DNA of 64,000 bases, from the NCBI GenBank assembly GCA_036877525.1, contig JAZGTH010000121.1, positions 575,001 through 639,000 of the forward strand, in the 5' to 3' direction. Positions 37,951-50,420 of this stretch are shown here, in pieces. The DNA comes from Chromobotia macracanthus (taxonomy: Eukaryota > Chordata > Actinopteri > Cypriniformes > Botiidae). Each line of letters begins with the position of its first letter. The stretch's first letter is position 1. Below the pieces are notes generated by a model, which worked only from the letters and a program-made list of their open reading frames with translations, did not search any database and had not been told where the DNA came from. A program made the translations under genes and the position numbers.

Positions 37951-40900
37951 TTTGCATGCCTGACCCTTTACGCTGTAATTGTGCAGTTACAGAACCAGCA
38001 TGGACGTTTCGACAATAGTGAATGACGTGATGTGCGTCATCATTAAGAGACACGAAACACATTCGAGAAGGTGGCGGTAGCGCCAAAAAGTGCAGACGCG
38101 TTCGGGTTTTACTGATATAGTAATGTAAAAGTAAACTTATTATAAAAACGTTAGGTTTTTATAATTTTACGTTAGGTTGTATAATTTTAATTTTATTAAG
38201 ACGTTAGGGCAACTCATTAAAAAAGCATACCTGTTTTATTAAGTGTGATTGCATAGCACATCTTTATGGAATTGTGTAATTAAAATATATGAAACGTGAC
38301 ATGAAATGTTGCATTTAAAACAAGAAAAACAAAAAATCTGTGCAAAACACAAAGTGCACTATGCCATAGTATGAATCTGACGCATTAAACTGCATTAACT
38401 TATTATTTGATGTGGTTGACATAAAATGTCTTTTACCTGCCTGCGTAAAAATAATATGAAACCTAGCAGATGACTCTATTCAGGTATTAATTATGTAAGC
38501 AATACAAAACAATACAAAACTTTGCGAAGGTGTTCACAAGCCTTATCGTCTGTCATGTCATTTCGGGCTAAAAGGAAATTTTATTGTATGTTTTAAATTT
38601 TATTGTATGTTTTATACTTTATTTTATTTTGATTTTATGATTAAATTGGCCTTGGTGGTCAGCTGTTCTCATTAATGTATGAACGTTTCAGATAATATGT
38701 AGATAACGATGCCTTTAGGAAACGTGCAGCAGAGATTAAGTAGCCTACAAGTTTATTGCTATAAGCACTAGTGGAGAAATTAGGTATTTGTCTTTTGCAT
38801 TGGGATCATTTAAAAATGGCTTAAAGCCTGTTTCTTAACCATCTGGAGCCTTTTAAGCGACACTTATGTAACACATTATAAGATTTTTGAAGATGAAAAA
38901 TAAACATATTCCATATGCGGTCCTGAAAAAGGGGCCCTGGTTCGTTTCAAGCACACCCTCACATCTGCACATAGTTAATATCACAAACACATTTTTGCAC
39001 TCTGCATGCAATAGCATAACATACATTTATCATGCGACCAAAACTGCCATTCACATTGAGTAAAGATCTGTCACAGGTATCTGGGATCCATCCCGCAAGG
39101 TGTTGCTATGGATACTTAACAACATGAAGCACTAAACAAGTGAAATAGTTATAGTGACCCAGACGCCATTCCTAAATTTAGAGAAGAGCTATGTGTCTTG
39201 TATCAGATATTTTAATAAAAAAGCAAATTTAATAAAACAATGACAAATGTGAAAGACAATAGAAGTCTCGTCATCTTATATGTTTATAATTCCTACGTTT
39301 AAACTAATCATTACACGCATGTAACAACACTGTATAAACTCTGTGTTTGTGTAAAGAAATATTAGACTAAAAAGACTAAACACAAAAGACTCTAGCAGAC
39401 AACCGTGCAAGTGTTATAAGTCGTTGTCTCTTTAATTTGTATCAGTGGTACTTTGAATATGATGTCAAAATAAATGATTATTCTCGATATTTAAGTGAAA
39501 TAGGCCACAAAAAACAGTTCTGCTAAAACAAACAAACAAACATATACATTTTTAAAAATATAACATACATGACAACGAATACTTTTCTGGAAAGGCCTAA
39601 CAATTACTTCTTTGCGTAACAAGTGCTTGAGTGATTTATATCACTCGTCGTGTTTCACCTCACAGAGAAAAATAAGTCTAATTTATTTTAAAGTAGCCTA
39701 GATAATTAAAACAGGTCAGTTTTATTTTCCCGTAGCTTATTTTGAAACATTTTTAAGACAACTTATTCGTTCAAAACGTTCATTAACAAGCGTGCAAAAT
39801 GCTATCCATCCGCCTACAGAAATTGGTAAGCAAAATTAATTTGCGTGGAACAAATAAATATATGTTGAAACATTACATCAAAGGAAGGTTAACAATTGGA
39901 AACTTTTTATAGCCTAATAAGTTTGTCAATGCTTAACATAATGCTCAAAAGATCATTATTTAAATTAAATGCAAATAGCAGAATTAAACATCGATTCATA
40001 TATGTTTTAGGATAATTCCTAGTTGAATGTAATAATTTATTAATTCCTGGTAATCCTACAGTGCTATATTCAGTGACCAGAGTTGTGCAGTCATCTGCAG
40101 GACAACAGCAACATTTCTGAACTTAGTACATGCTTAAATTCTATACATGTGATATTCCTTAATTTATATTTTAGATACTTTTACTTAAATAACCAATTAC
40201 AATATAATTTTAATAAACCGCATAATTAATCACAAGGTCTCTATGGGTAACTGCTGACCATGTCTCCGTTCTGGATTCTGATTATGGAAACTCGCACCTT
40301 GGACTCAGAATGAAGTCTGAAGTCTGCAAAAAATACTCATAAAATTAATATAATAATCCTATCCAATTATGATCTTGAGCAGGCTATTTTTTCCACATTC
40401 ATCGCATCTAATGTGCAATCGTAGGTGTAAACTACCAGTTACGCATCCGAGTTTACGGCAGGAATTACTGCAAGGAGGCTCATAACTTCTTTATAATTCA
40501 TTTGCTAGTCAAGACGTGCAAGCTTCCCAATATCCAGTGGAAACTTCTGGGAGACAATCACTTTGTATCTAAGGCCGTATCTTTTCACCTTAATTTGCTT
40601 ACAAATATTAATGCATGTATTATTTTCAGATCATAACAAATAAGAAATATCCTGAACTACATGTCACTCGGTTCACTGCATAAAATGTTAGTGACAATTA
40701 GCAAATAACAGTCACTATATGAAGTTTAGTTGTAATTCAATCCCGCAATTTGTATTTAAGTTGCAAAGTTTTTGTGAAAATGTCATTCGTATCGTTTCCT
40801 AAATCTAGGTTTACTGTTTTTGGGAAATGAAGCCCTGTTAATCGTTATAGTATATGAATGAAAGTGGGTAGGCTATCAATTAAAGTTATTTTAATCTGTT

Positions 40901-41282
40901 ACCACAAACCGTATAGACTTTGAAAAAGTATACCGAATAAAAAATATGGCACACAAATGTTAACAAAATATAAATGTGAAATGCTATAAGCCTATATTAT
41001 GTGATCGTTTCTTGTTGAATTTGAACTCATACAATCAGTTTATACATTGAAGTTATCCAGAATATCCTGCACGCCAGTTTTTGGGAGCAGCAATATTATT
41101 TGTGCTGATTTCTGTAAGTTGCATATTACAAAAATGACTACTGTTAGGTAATTAACTTACTCACAATGGCGAACGCCTTAAAACTGTTATTTGTATGATG
41201 TTTGATGATATTTGATGATGCCATTTTAATGTAACCATGGCCAATTCCTCTGTCCATCGCAAATCCATAAAAACTCCCAATC
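37951..41282. other. sdhaf4 promoter and tlx1 3' flank
   Basis: A 3.3-kb gap. The first ~150 bp beside sdhaf4 include CpG-containing promoter-like sequence (CATTCGAGAAGGTGGCGGTA) and TGACGTGATG. The rest is AT-rich, with no repeat family or gene I can support. It must contain the junction between the two human synteny blocks. Confidence 0.5.
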
Positions 41283-41493
41283 TTAATCGCTGTTGGAAAG
41301 GCTGCTGATCTTCGCCGTGTTCTCAGTCCAGGGTTGGAGGTTCTGAAGGGCGTACAGAGAGCTGTTATGAAGGCAGATTGGGTCCGGAGTAACAGGTTGG
41401 GTTATAGTCTTTTGAAAAGCTTCTTGTTGAAGTTGCATAAGGATTCGGTTCGCTTGCTGTCGCTCGGCTTCTCTTTCCTCTGCTGTCTGCCTC
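41283..41493 (-). CDS. tlx1: tlx1 coding exon 3 (C-terminal region)
   Basis: Encodes the last residues, 236-305. The acceptor CCACAG completes the split Arg codon and gives WRRQTAEEREAERQQANRIL. The conserved C-terminal blocks AFQK, DPICLHNSSLYALQNLQPW are present. The protein ends KISSLSNSD, shorter than the human ending KITSVTSVASACE, a small C-terminal truncation or divergence. Confidence 0.95.
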
Positions 41494-42149
41494 CTGTGGG
41501 TTTGGATCACACAAGAGTCAAATCATTTAGCCTGTGATTTCACTTGTGATTTCTAATATTTAGTATTTAGTTAGTGGCCAACTAAATTGTAAAATGTACC
41601 TTTGTTAAGTACCAAAGAATGATACGAATAAAGTTTTAATAAACTCACCAGAAATCCTGGACTACAACAATGTGTCAGGCAAACAACATTTCTTGCATTG
41701 TATCTTCTAACCCTTCTAATATTGTTCACACTATTGTGTTATTAAGCTGGAAGTCACACAAAAAAATTACAAAATGCATATCAGAGCAAGTCAGTATTTA
41801 GTGTGACCTCTCTTGGCACTGTACCTGAACTCTTTTGGGAAGACTGTCCTGAAGTCATTAGACTAGTTTTATTTAGACTAGAACCAGGCTGGTGCTATTG
41901 CTGTGTGTGTGGGGGTCACACTTTAGCCTTTTAAATGTTTTCAACAGGCTACTGCATACGGATTTCCTAAATGTTCCTATATAAATAAAGAAACGTGCAC
42001 AATAATTAACTATTACAGAATCGCTGAAACGAATATTGGCCTAATACTGCACAATACTGTATATCTCAAGTCCAGGCCTAACCTATATGATCTGGCTCAA
42101 GGTGGATTCATCTGTGATTTTAGAAATAGCCTATAATTAAAAAACTCAC
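41494..42149 (-). other. tlx1: tlx1 intron 2
   Basis: GT-AG intron of 656 nt. The part around 41735-41860 (containing GTCAGTATTTAGTGTGACC) resembles the end of a fish Tc1-type dispersed repeat; the rest is unique AT-rich sequence. Confidence 0.85.
41735..41860. mobile_element. candidate degenerate Tc1-type repeat fragment in tlx1 intron 2
   Basis: The core GTCAGTATTTAGTGTGACC, then a stretch around CTTGGCACTGTACCTGAACTC, resembles a dispersed cyprinid DNA-transposon sequence that I know from memory. No terminal repeats or coding frame can be seen, so this rests on short similarity only. Confidence 0.3.
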
Positions 42150-42387
42150 CTCCATTTCGTTCTTCTGTTCTGGAACCATGTTTTGACCTGCGCATCAGTC
42201 ATTTTAAGTGCTTTCGCTAAGGCTGCCCTCTCCGCTGAGGCCAGATACTTCTGCCGGTGGAAGCGTTTCTCCAGCTCGCAGATCTGAAGACGTGTGAACG
42301 ACGTCCTGGGCTTCTTCTTCTTCGGAGGGGTTCGGTTCTGGTACGGGTGACCTATACGGCGTGTTACAGTGAACGGTGAGAGGGCCA
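42150..42387 (-). CDS. tlx1: tlx1 coding exon 2 (homeodomain)
   Basis: Encodes residues 157-235 plus two bases of codon 236. The acceptor CAATCCAG at 42388-42395 joins exon 1 to give RFTMALSPFTVTRRIGHPYQNR; human TLX1 has RFTVALSPFTVTRRIGHPY, which fixes the acceptor. The homeodomain spans about residues 180-239 and continues into exon 3. Seen are Leu195 (16), Phe199 (20), Thr226 (47, the Tlx hallmark), Trp227, Phe228 and Asn230 (51). The donor is AG|GTGAGT. Confidence 0.96.
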
Positions 42388-43241
<854 letters not shown>

Positions 43242-43710
43242 TTGTAAACCTGTCTTTGGTATATCTCCTGTTACTCTCCATCCATGGAAATGTTAATCCC
43301 GTGAGACTGTTAATGGTGCCCATGCTTCCCATACTTGGCACCGTGGCACAGCTGGTGGGAATGGACGAGTGAACGGTGCCCAGCGGCCGGTGCGCTGGAA
43401 CCCGGATCACTCCTGAAGAATTAAGGCAGTTCCCATTAACATTCGTGCCCAAGTTCATGTTGTACGAGCCACTGAGGGAAGTAACGCTGCACGAGTTCCC
43501 ATTGTATCCGGCTGAGTTATTGACACTGTAGTTGCCAGTCATGGTATTATAGGCTGTGCTGACCATGCACCCTAAACCGTAGTCCAGGTCCTGCATTCTG
43601 GGGTTGGAGATCATGCAGCTCCCTTGGTCTGCATTGTTAAGAATCTGATCGATCCCAAAGCTGATGGTGTCCCCGTGTGTCTGGTGGAGATGCGCTCCCA
43701 TATGATCCAT
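43242..43710 (-). CDS. tlx1: tlx1 coding exon 1 (eh1 motif and FPWM hexapeptide)
   Basis: Encodes residues 1-156. The start is the Met of MDHMGAHLHQTHGD, because human TLX1 starts MEHLGPHHLHPGH and the frame upstream (from 43779) shows no family similarity. The Groucho-type eh1 motif ISFGIDQIL is at residues 16-24. A Ser/Asn/Gly-rich middle replaces the mammalian Gly/Ala tract. The block GVIRVPAHRPL is conserved. The PBX-binding hexapeptide core FPWM is at 141-144, within LTGLTFPWMESNRRYTKDRFT. The donor GTAAGA follows ACAA (phase 1). Confidence 0.95.
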
Positions 43711-45483
43711 GATGTAGAGAGACGCGCACCCCTGCAAGCCTACAGGATCCTCCACGTCACCAACGCTATCATACAGCAACTAAAACGCAGTTTAGTCCTG
43801 ACTTGTCGTTATCTAACAGCGTTGACTGCATGAGTATGTGTGAGAAAGGCTGAACTACTGACGATTTTCCTTTTTACTGCCTCCCTTTACCCTTATAGCT
43901 ACAGCCTGGCGGATAGAGCCACGGGAACATCAATCAAAATGCCAAAGAGGCTGGATAATATTAAGCCTCTAATTCTGGGCTGAGAGACCCAATTGGCTAA
44001 AGGAACCACGACGTGTCTGTTTAATGAAATTCCCTGGAATTCCCTGCACAGGGGAACTCTGTGTAGAAAAGATTTATTAAACCAAACGACACAGAAACAC
44101 AACAAAAATGACCATTTCGGTTACTGTTCACTTTTGGCACTGTTTTTTTATAATACTTCTTTTTTATAATACATATTTTATCATGGGATGGGGAAGCAAG
44201 TATTTCGAGATTAGCTGTTTTTCACTCTGTTAGATTAGAACAGATCCATATACTTAACAAGGAACTCTTATTTGAGATTTACTGTGCGTCAGTATTTTTA
44301 TACATAAGTCACATACTACACATACATATACTATTACTAATATTATCTGTATATGTGAACGAATAAAGGGATCATTCTTATTTGTCTGATTTTATTCATC
44401 AAACAGAAATGTGGTAATATTACAACATGACAGTCTGGAAAGTAGAACGTTTTAAATAAAAGTGTTAACTCATACAGTAAATATAATATAATTTTGCATC
44501 AACCCAGCAAATAGCTCGGGTTGTTTAATACTTGCAAATGTTGTTTAATATCCACTAAATGAAATGTTTTCAGATATATATATATATATTTGTGTATGTA
44601 TGTAACGTAATATTTAATCCATTAACTTTTGTATTATTCATTTTTCTTTTCTACCCATTAATCATATTAAATCAAGTAATGTAAATAAATATGCAATAGT
44701 TTACATAGATGAAAAACACGAGTGCTGATTTTCTTTATGGGTTGGGGTGACTATTTAACAGAAAGATGTATTAAAGTATTACATATTTGATGGCGCTCCA
44801 GATTAATGCTGGCCAAATGACCACCATGAAAGTTTAATGAATTGCAACGGAATGTCTTTTCGGTAAAATTATTATTTTTGTTTCGATGATGTAGACTTAA
44901 TTATAGCCTGTAAGATATGCATTAGGTGCTAAAACACATTTTATTATTAATGTGCACAGCAGTTCCGTTTACTGCATTATCAATCCAACAAGGTCCACTT
45001 GATTTGTCATTTATTGAGCGGCCACTGATCTATTGATTATTGAATGAAACGAATTAATTTACGAAACTGTCTGTTAACCTTTGTCTTTGTTTTTTTAATA
45101 AATGATAATATTAAGGGAGGTTTTAAAGTCAAACAAACACAACATCTGAGAATATTTTAGGCCGATTTACAGCTCTGTTCAAAGTCCCAGTGGTGCATCA
45201 GTCTACCTGTGTAGCGTCTGATATCTGAGACTGAGTGCACTGGCGCCACTTCCATCAGCTGATCTGAGAGCAGCCGAGAGCGCATTCACAAATGCATGCA
45301 ACACACGCATCAAAACAATGTAGCTTTGCTTCATTGTGTCATATTTTACCATTATAAACCATATGCATCATTAAAAACTAATTCTGCATCACACGGAATG
45401 TTAAATTACAAAAGAAAATTTTATTGAAACGATCATCACATTTCTCAGTCATTACCCTTCGCTCATAATTTCTCAGAATGCTG

Positions 45484-45590
45484 AAAAAACGTTCTTGCAG
45501 TAACGTTAGTTAAACGTTTTTAACGTTAACGTTAAATAACGTTCCTTTAACGAATAATGTTAATAATAAACTCGAGGTTTTTAACGTTTC
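45484..45590. repeat. AACGTT-rich palindromic repeat, cluster 1
   Basis: Seven AACGTT hexamers occur within about 100 bp (45488, 45502, 45513, 45522, 45528, 45538, 45583), several as TAACGTTA. Such clusters are dispersed repeats in fish. A second cluster sits at the right end of the window (63917-64000). Confidence 0.6.
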
Positions 45591-45772
45591 TACCAGCTAA
45601 AATCATTAGTGGGTTATCGTTTCTGAGCCCACTGTACATCTGAAATAACACTCCTTACAAAGACAAATAGTCGGTCTTCCTGTTTACTGAGTTCATTGGA
45701 GTTCATCCACTGAGAAATTTTGGAGAAGGTTGTACCTCAACAAAACCACGGTGACAAAAATGATTGTGATTG

Positions 45773-45833
45773 ATGGTGGAAGTGTTTTATACTGTCGTCA
45801 TCATCTTGACCCTTTGCGTGTTAAAACTTCTAG
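45773..45833 (+). CDS. speculative first exon with signal-peptide-like sequence
   Basis: ATG then MVEVFYTVVIILTLCVLKLL (20 codons, hydrophobic) ends exactly at a consensus donor G|GTAAGC. It would be divergent from tlx1, about 2.1 kb from its start. No second exon could be recognised to the right, and a short hydrophobic frame beside a GTAAGC can easily arise by chance. Confidence 0.12.
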
Positions 45834-46228
45834 GTAAGCTCTTGAGAGTGGATATTCATTGAATGCTTGGACCTTGCTATAGACCTACTGCTAGGGATAT
45901 GAAGTTCTCAGTTTTCAGCTAAGGGAAATGTTTGGTTGACTGTCTTTAACCTCTGAAATAGATTGATGAACTCAGCAAATAGAGCAGTTTAATGAATTAT
46001 GTCAAAGGGGAAGGGACCAGTAATTCTTTATGGCCTGTATTGCTGGAAAGGAAATTGAAGAACAAGCAATTAATACAAACATTTCTGAAAGCTGCATCAT
46101 TAGTGTATTATACATCTGATATATATAAGCCAACAACAGAATGTTAGCATTTTTAAAATATGGATGCTTAACGTTTCATTTTAATATATGGTTGTGAAAC
46201 TAAAACACTACAGTGAACTACACTGTGG

Positions 46229-46371
46229 TGTTCCTGTAGCTCAACTGGTACAGCATTGATTTAGCTGAGCAAAACAGTGTGAGTTTGATTCCCAGGGAAC
46301 ACACATTGATCAGAAATATAGCTTGAATGCACTGTGAGTCACTTTGAATTAAATGTCATACATGTAAATGT
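46229..46371 (+). mobile_element. tRNA-derived SINE (copy 3, diverged)
   Basis: GTGTTCCTGTAGCTCAACTG then GAGTTTGATTCCCAGG give the tRNA-like boxes. The tail CACTTTGAATTAAATGTCAT is more degraded than in the other two copies, so this is an older insertion. It lies in the tlx1-lbx1 gap. Confidence 0.7.
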
Positions 46372-46887
46372 AAAACACTTTTTAAGGGATTGTGCAAATA
46401 AGGAGTATGGCCTCTGTAACTTGTAGGCAATGCTACACTTATATGTGAGGTTGAATTAAAGAAAGATTTAGTTTTTGTTTAGAACTTGAAAGATGACCAG
46501 CACCAGTTAACAAATGTCTAGATCAGTTGCTGGGGTGCTAAGGGACAGGACATCCATTAACTTGTTGTGTCTACCATGCTAATGACTTGTTTCACTGGAT
46601 AATGTGTCTGTCTAAACAGAGTATGAACAATTATTTGATAAATTGACCATCATTTCTTACAGTCCAGAGAGAGATTTTATGACTTTATAATGAGAGGATA
46701 ATTTGACTAATGTTGACCAAGTCAAATTTATTTACAAGGGAATAAGGTATAATTATTAAACTAGTTATAGTGCTTGCCTCGTCTCCAAATTTAAAAAGTT
46801 TTACTGCTAATAATAAATCAAATAATAAAAATGTTCTTTAAATAAGGTAACTGTATAATTACAATATTAGAATGTTTGTAAAATTTG

Positions 46888-46889
<2 letters not shown>

Positions 46890-46949
<60 letters not shown>
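46890..46949. repeat. (AT)n microsatellite, 60 bp
   Basis: Pure AT tract in the tlx1-lbx1 gap. Confidence 0.97.
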
Positions 46950-46955
<6 letters not shown>

Positions 46956-49900
46956 TCTTAAAATGATTTAATGTAACAATTCACATATTTGGAAATAGTC
47001 TTATTTTATAATGATGTATTTAGGCAATTCTAGACACTTTGCAGCTTAATAAAACTTACACATATTTTGGAGATTGTATATGGTTTGTATTTATTTTTTC
47101 TTAAAAAAAGATTTGACAGTTGTTTGTTTTCCTTTTTACATCAGTAGTCACAACTTATCCATTTTCCCCTTTGCCACCCTTCACCAACCTTTTCTCTGCC
47201 AGTTTAATAATGTTCACATTTAAACTAGTATAATATACTGAATGGAGTAAAACTCCATTCAGTATAATGTATTTTTCTGGAGGCATGTTTGTGATGGCTA
47301 CACAGGACAAACTGCAGTACAGATTTATTGCACTGAAGCCTCAGTTCTCACTCCCACTATCAAATAGGAAGTCTCATTTCATTCTCCAGGCACCATGTGG
47401 ATTCACTCTGCGATCTAATAGTGGACATGACAACCATGACAGCGGAAGCTGCTCCTCCCCAATAGCCAGTGGATGGTGTGTCTGTCCTCTTGAGTGCGGG
47501 TGCATCCTGTCGCCTGTTTCATTTAGGGGAGGCGAGTGAGCCCGGCCTCACTTCCTTTTTCCATCTGAACACAGCAGCCCAGCTGGGACCTGTTTACTTC
47601 ACAGAGATGGATGGATTCATCCCATCCCACCAGCTACTGGTCATTATGTGTGGGATCAACACTATTGCACTACACCCAGATCCCCCCCAGCACAACAGAA
47701 CAAGAGATTTAACTTCTCTATGTATGTGTGTGCCACTAGTCTGGACTGCCCATGATAATATTCATGTTTTCAGTAGCCTAATTCTTTCAAATATTTTGAT
47801 TACTAAACTATGTAAACCTTTCATCATTGGACTATTTGAAATATTTTGGTTAACATTTTTGCATCAGCAGAAGAAAGTGCAGGGTCATTAGATAGATCCA
47901 AGCCATTCTAAATAATAAAGAAGAGGCTAAAAAATAATTATAGTGACAGGGTAGAACAGCAGACAATGACAATGAACAGGAAGATACAGGGATGGAAGAA
48001 GAGGAAAGCAGAGCGAAGCACAGGAGTGGAAAAATCACGAGGGAAAAGAACAGATATTAATTCCGCAATTTTAGTATAACCAGGGAGTGTGACATTAATC
48101 AAAATTACATGTTATATGTAACCTAATTTTCTTAACCTAATATATGTAACCTAAGTTTTTTTTATCATCATCATTATAGTCTTGAACGCTGCAGCATCTT
48201 TTCCAAATGCATATAGAGATTTTCATACATATATTCATGATCGCATTGTTAAAAAAAGACAGCAATATTTTTTCATTAAACCACTGACTACAAAATATCT
48301 ACATATATTTATATACGAATATTTTATAAGGGATTTATCCAAACAATATCATTAATTTCCTTAGACCGTATACTGCATGCAGGGAAACCAGAGACATCAT
48401 AATCTGTCATCACGCTGTGCCTTCAACAGGTAGCCTGTTTTTGTGTTTATCTTTTTCTTCTTGTTCTCTCTGCCTTCGGCCCAATTATGCAGCCCGCTAC
48501 ACCATAACAAACAGGTCCTCCAGCCCAAACCTACAACCCAGAAACACAGCCACAGACTAGCTGGTGCCTGCACAGGCCTCAGGGGCTTCACCTCACACCT
48601 AATGATCTGCTTTGACGGACAGGGGCTGTGGGCCAAAGCTTAGCGTCTCCCCTGGTACTTCAGTCCCCCAAACAAACTGCAAGGTATGTGGCATCAGCTG
48701 ATGCACTCATATAAGAATGACATTGACCCTTCCTTCAGAATATTATTATGAAAATCATCAAACATTATGCTTCTGTCTATTCTATTTCCAGAAATGATCA
48801 TATGGCTCAAAGTTATTTGTAAATGTTTTTATGCTTGTGTACATTCCACTCACATTATAATAAAGGCCATCAGAGGGCTTAGAAAAGGAAAACAGACTGA
48901 AAGTGTATGAGACAGTTATCTAAGCCTTACAGCGCTGCAGGACAGACATCACTCTTAGAGGTCAGAGGTCATCTCTAATTGGGTGGAGAAAAGAAAACAA
49001 GCACTCTTCAGGGTGGTAGATCTAAGGAGGGCAATCACAACAACTCCAAACACAAGGGATTGAAACTTCAATAACTATTTCCATCATACAGCTCTAAGTG
49101 AAGTCACTGAGGGAGACGGGGGCCAGTTGTAACATTTTTGTTTCCTTCCACTTTCCTACATAACTCAAAGATTACTACAAATCTACCTGCCATCTTTTGG
49201 TATTAAAAACATTTATATGTACATGAAATAACTATATCTTTAATATTGGATGGGGCAACATGCATTATTGTTTGTTGATATGTAATACAAAAACTAATGT
49301 TAACATACAGAACCTTATTAGTGTGTTACCAGTGACAGAACAACATTGTAAATTCATATTACCTTTCAACCAACAAACTAGAAATAAAAGAGAGAGGTTA
49401 ACTTCAAAAGCACCTTACACAACAGGAGAAAAATACTGGAAACTCAAAAATTATTTTGGGACTTGACAATTAGTGAAGGTATCTTTATACTTCACAAAAG
49501 TAAAACAATTGCACTTTTTCTTGGGAGAGAACATTGCTGAGCATACAATGTTAACTGAGAAAATTCAGTGCGTTACAACTGCCCCTCATTTTCTCTACCC
49601 AATACTGCATTACATTTCATTGTAAGAACAAAAACTAAATATATGGTCCTTCCCAGCAGCCCTGTAGTACCAGAGCCATAAATATCAGTGAGCTAACAAA
49701 TGAGAACATTAATGACAGTATCCAAGTAATGTCGGAAGCTGGAGACGTGTGCTAACTTGGGTCTTGTGGGATTACGGAAAACTTTTCTTTCCCATCTCAC
49801 AATCAGAGGGATTTTGAGCATATGCAATCAGTGGCTCAAACTCTCAGCAGTCATTCATTATTTTCCTTTAAAAATAAAACAAATGCTGACATGATGCATT

Positions 49901-50039
49901 GGGCATCATACATTTCTATCCCCCAGCAAAACCAGTGCATTCATTTTTCACTGTAACTTCTTGTTTATTGAAGATAGCACTTATTTTGTCAAGAGAGAGC
50001 TCTGCAATGGAGCAGGAGAGAGTTATGCTCTGTTAAGCT

Positions 50040-50420
50040 GGGTAATGGCCAAAGCATCTTGACATCCTTCAGCCCTGTAAACAGTGTCAGGTCGTAACAT
50101 TGCGCAGGCGCTGCTCCTCGGGCTTACCGGGAAAAGTAATCTCTACTCACATGTCAACATGACCCACAATAGCTGCGTAACCATCACTGGCGACCCCCTC
50201 CTAAAAAATGGGGGCAGGGTAGTGGACGACAATAACAATCAGCTGCTTTTGTTGCCTTTAATTGGGCAAACTTTTAGCACATCCACCGAAAAACAACAAA
50301 GCAGTCAATTTGGTGGCAATTAAAATGGACTCATGTTGGGAAGTCGTACTTGCTTACAACAACTGCCTTTCCCCCTGACAGACTGATGATTGATTACCAG
50401 GCCCAGGTCGTCTTTTATAA
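50040..50420. promoter_or_regulatory. candidate conserved non-coding block, tlx1-lbx1 gap
   Basis: About 380 bp free of simple repeats, with higher GC than its surroundings. It includes TTGTTGCCTTTAATTGGGCA and TTGGTGGCAATTAAAATGGA, both carrying TAATTG/CAATTA homeodomain-type cores. I read it as a possible enhancer; conservation is untested. Confidence 0.25.

Noticed and set aside
47267..47891. Two overlapping plus-strand frames of 90 and 140 codons
   Set aside because: No domain, no matching splice structure and no family resemblance; taken as chance.
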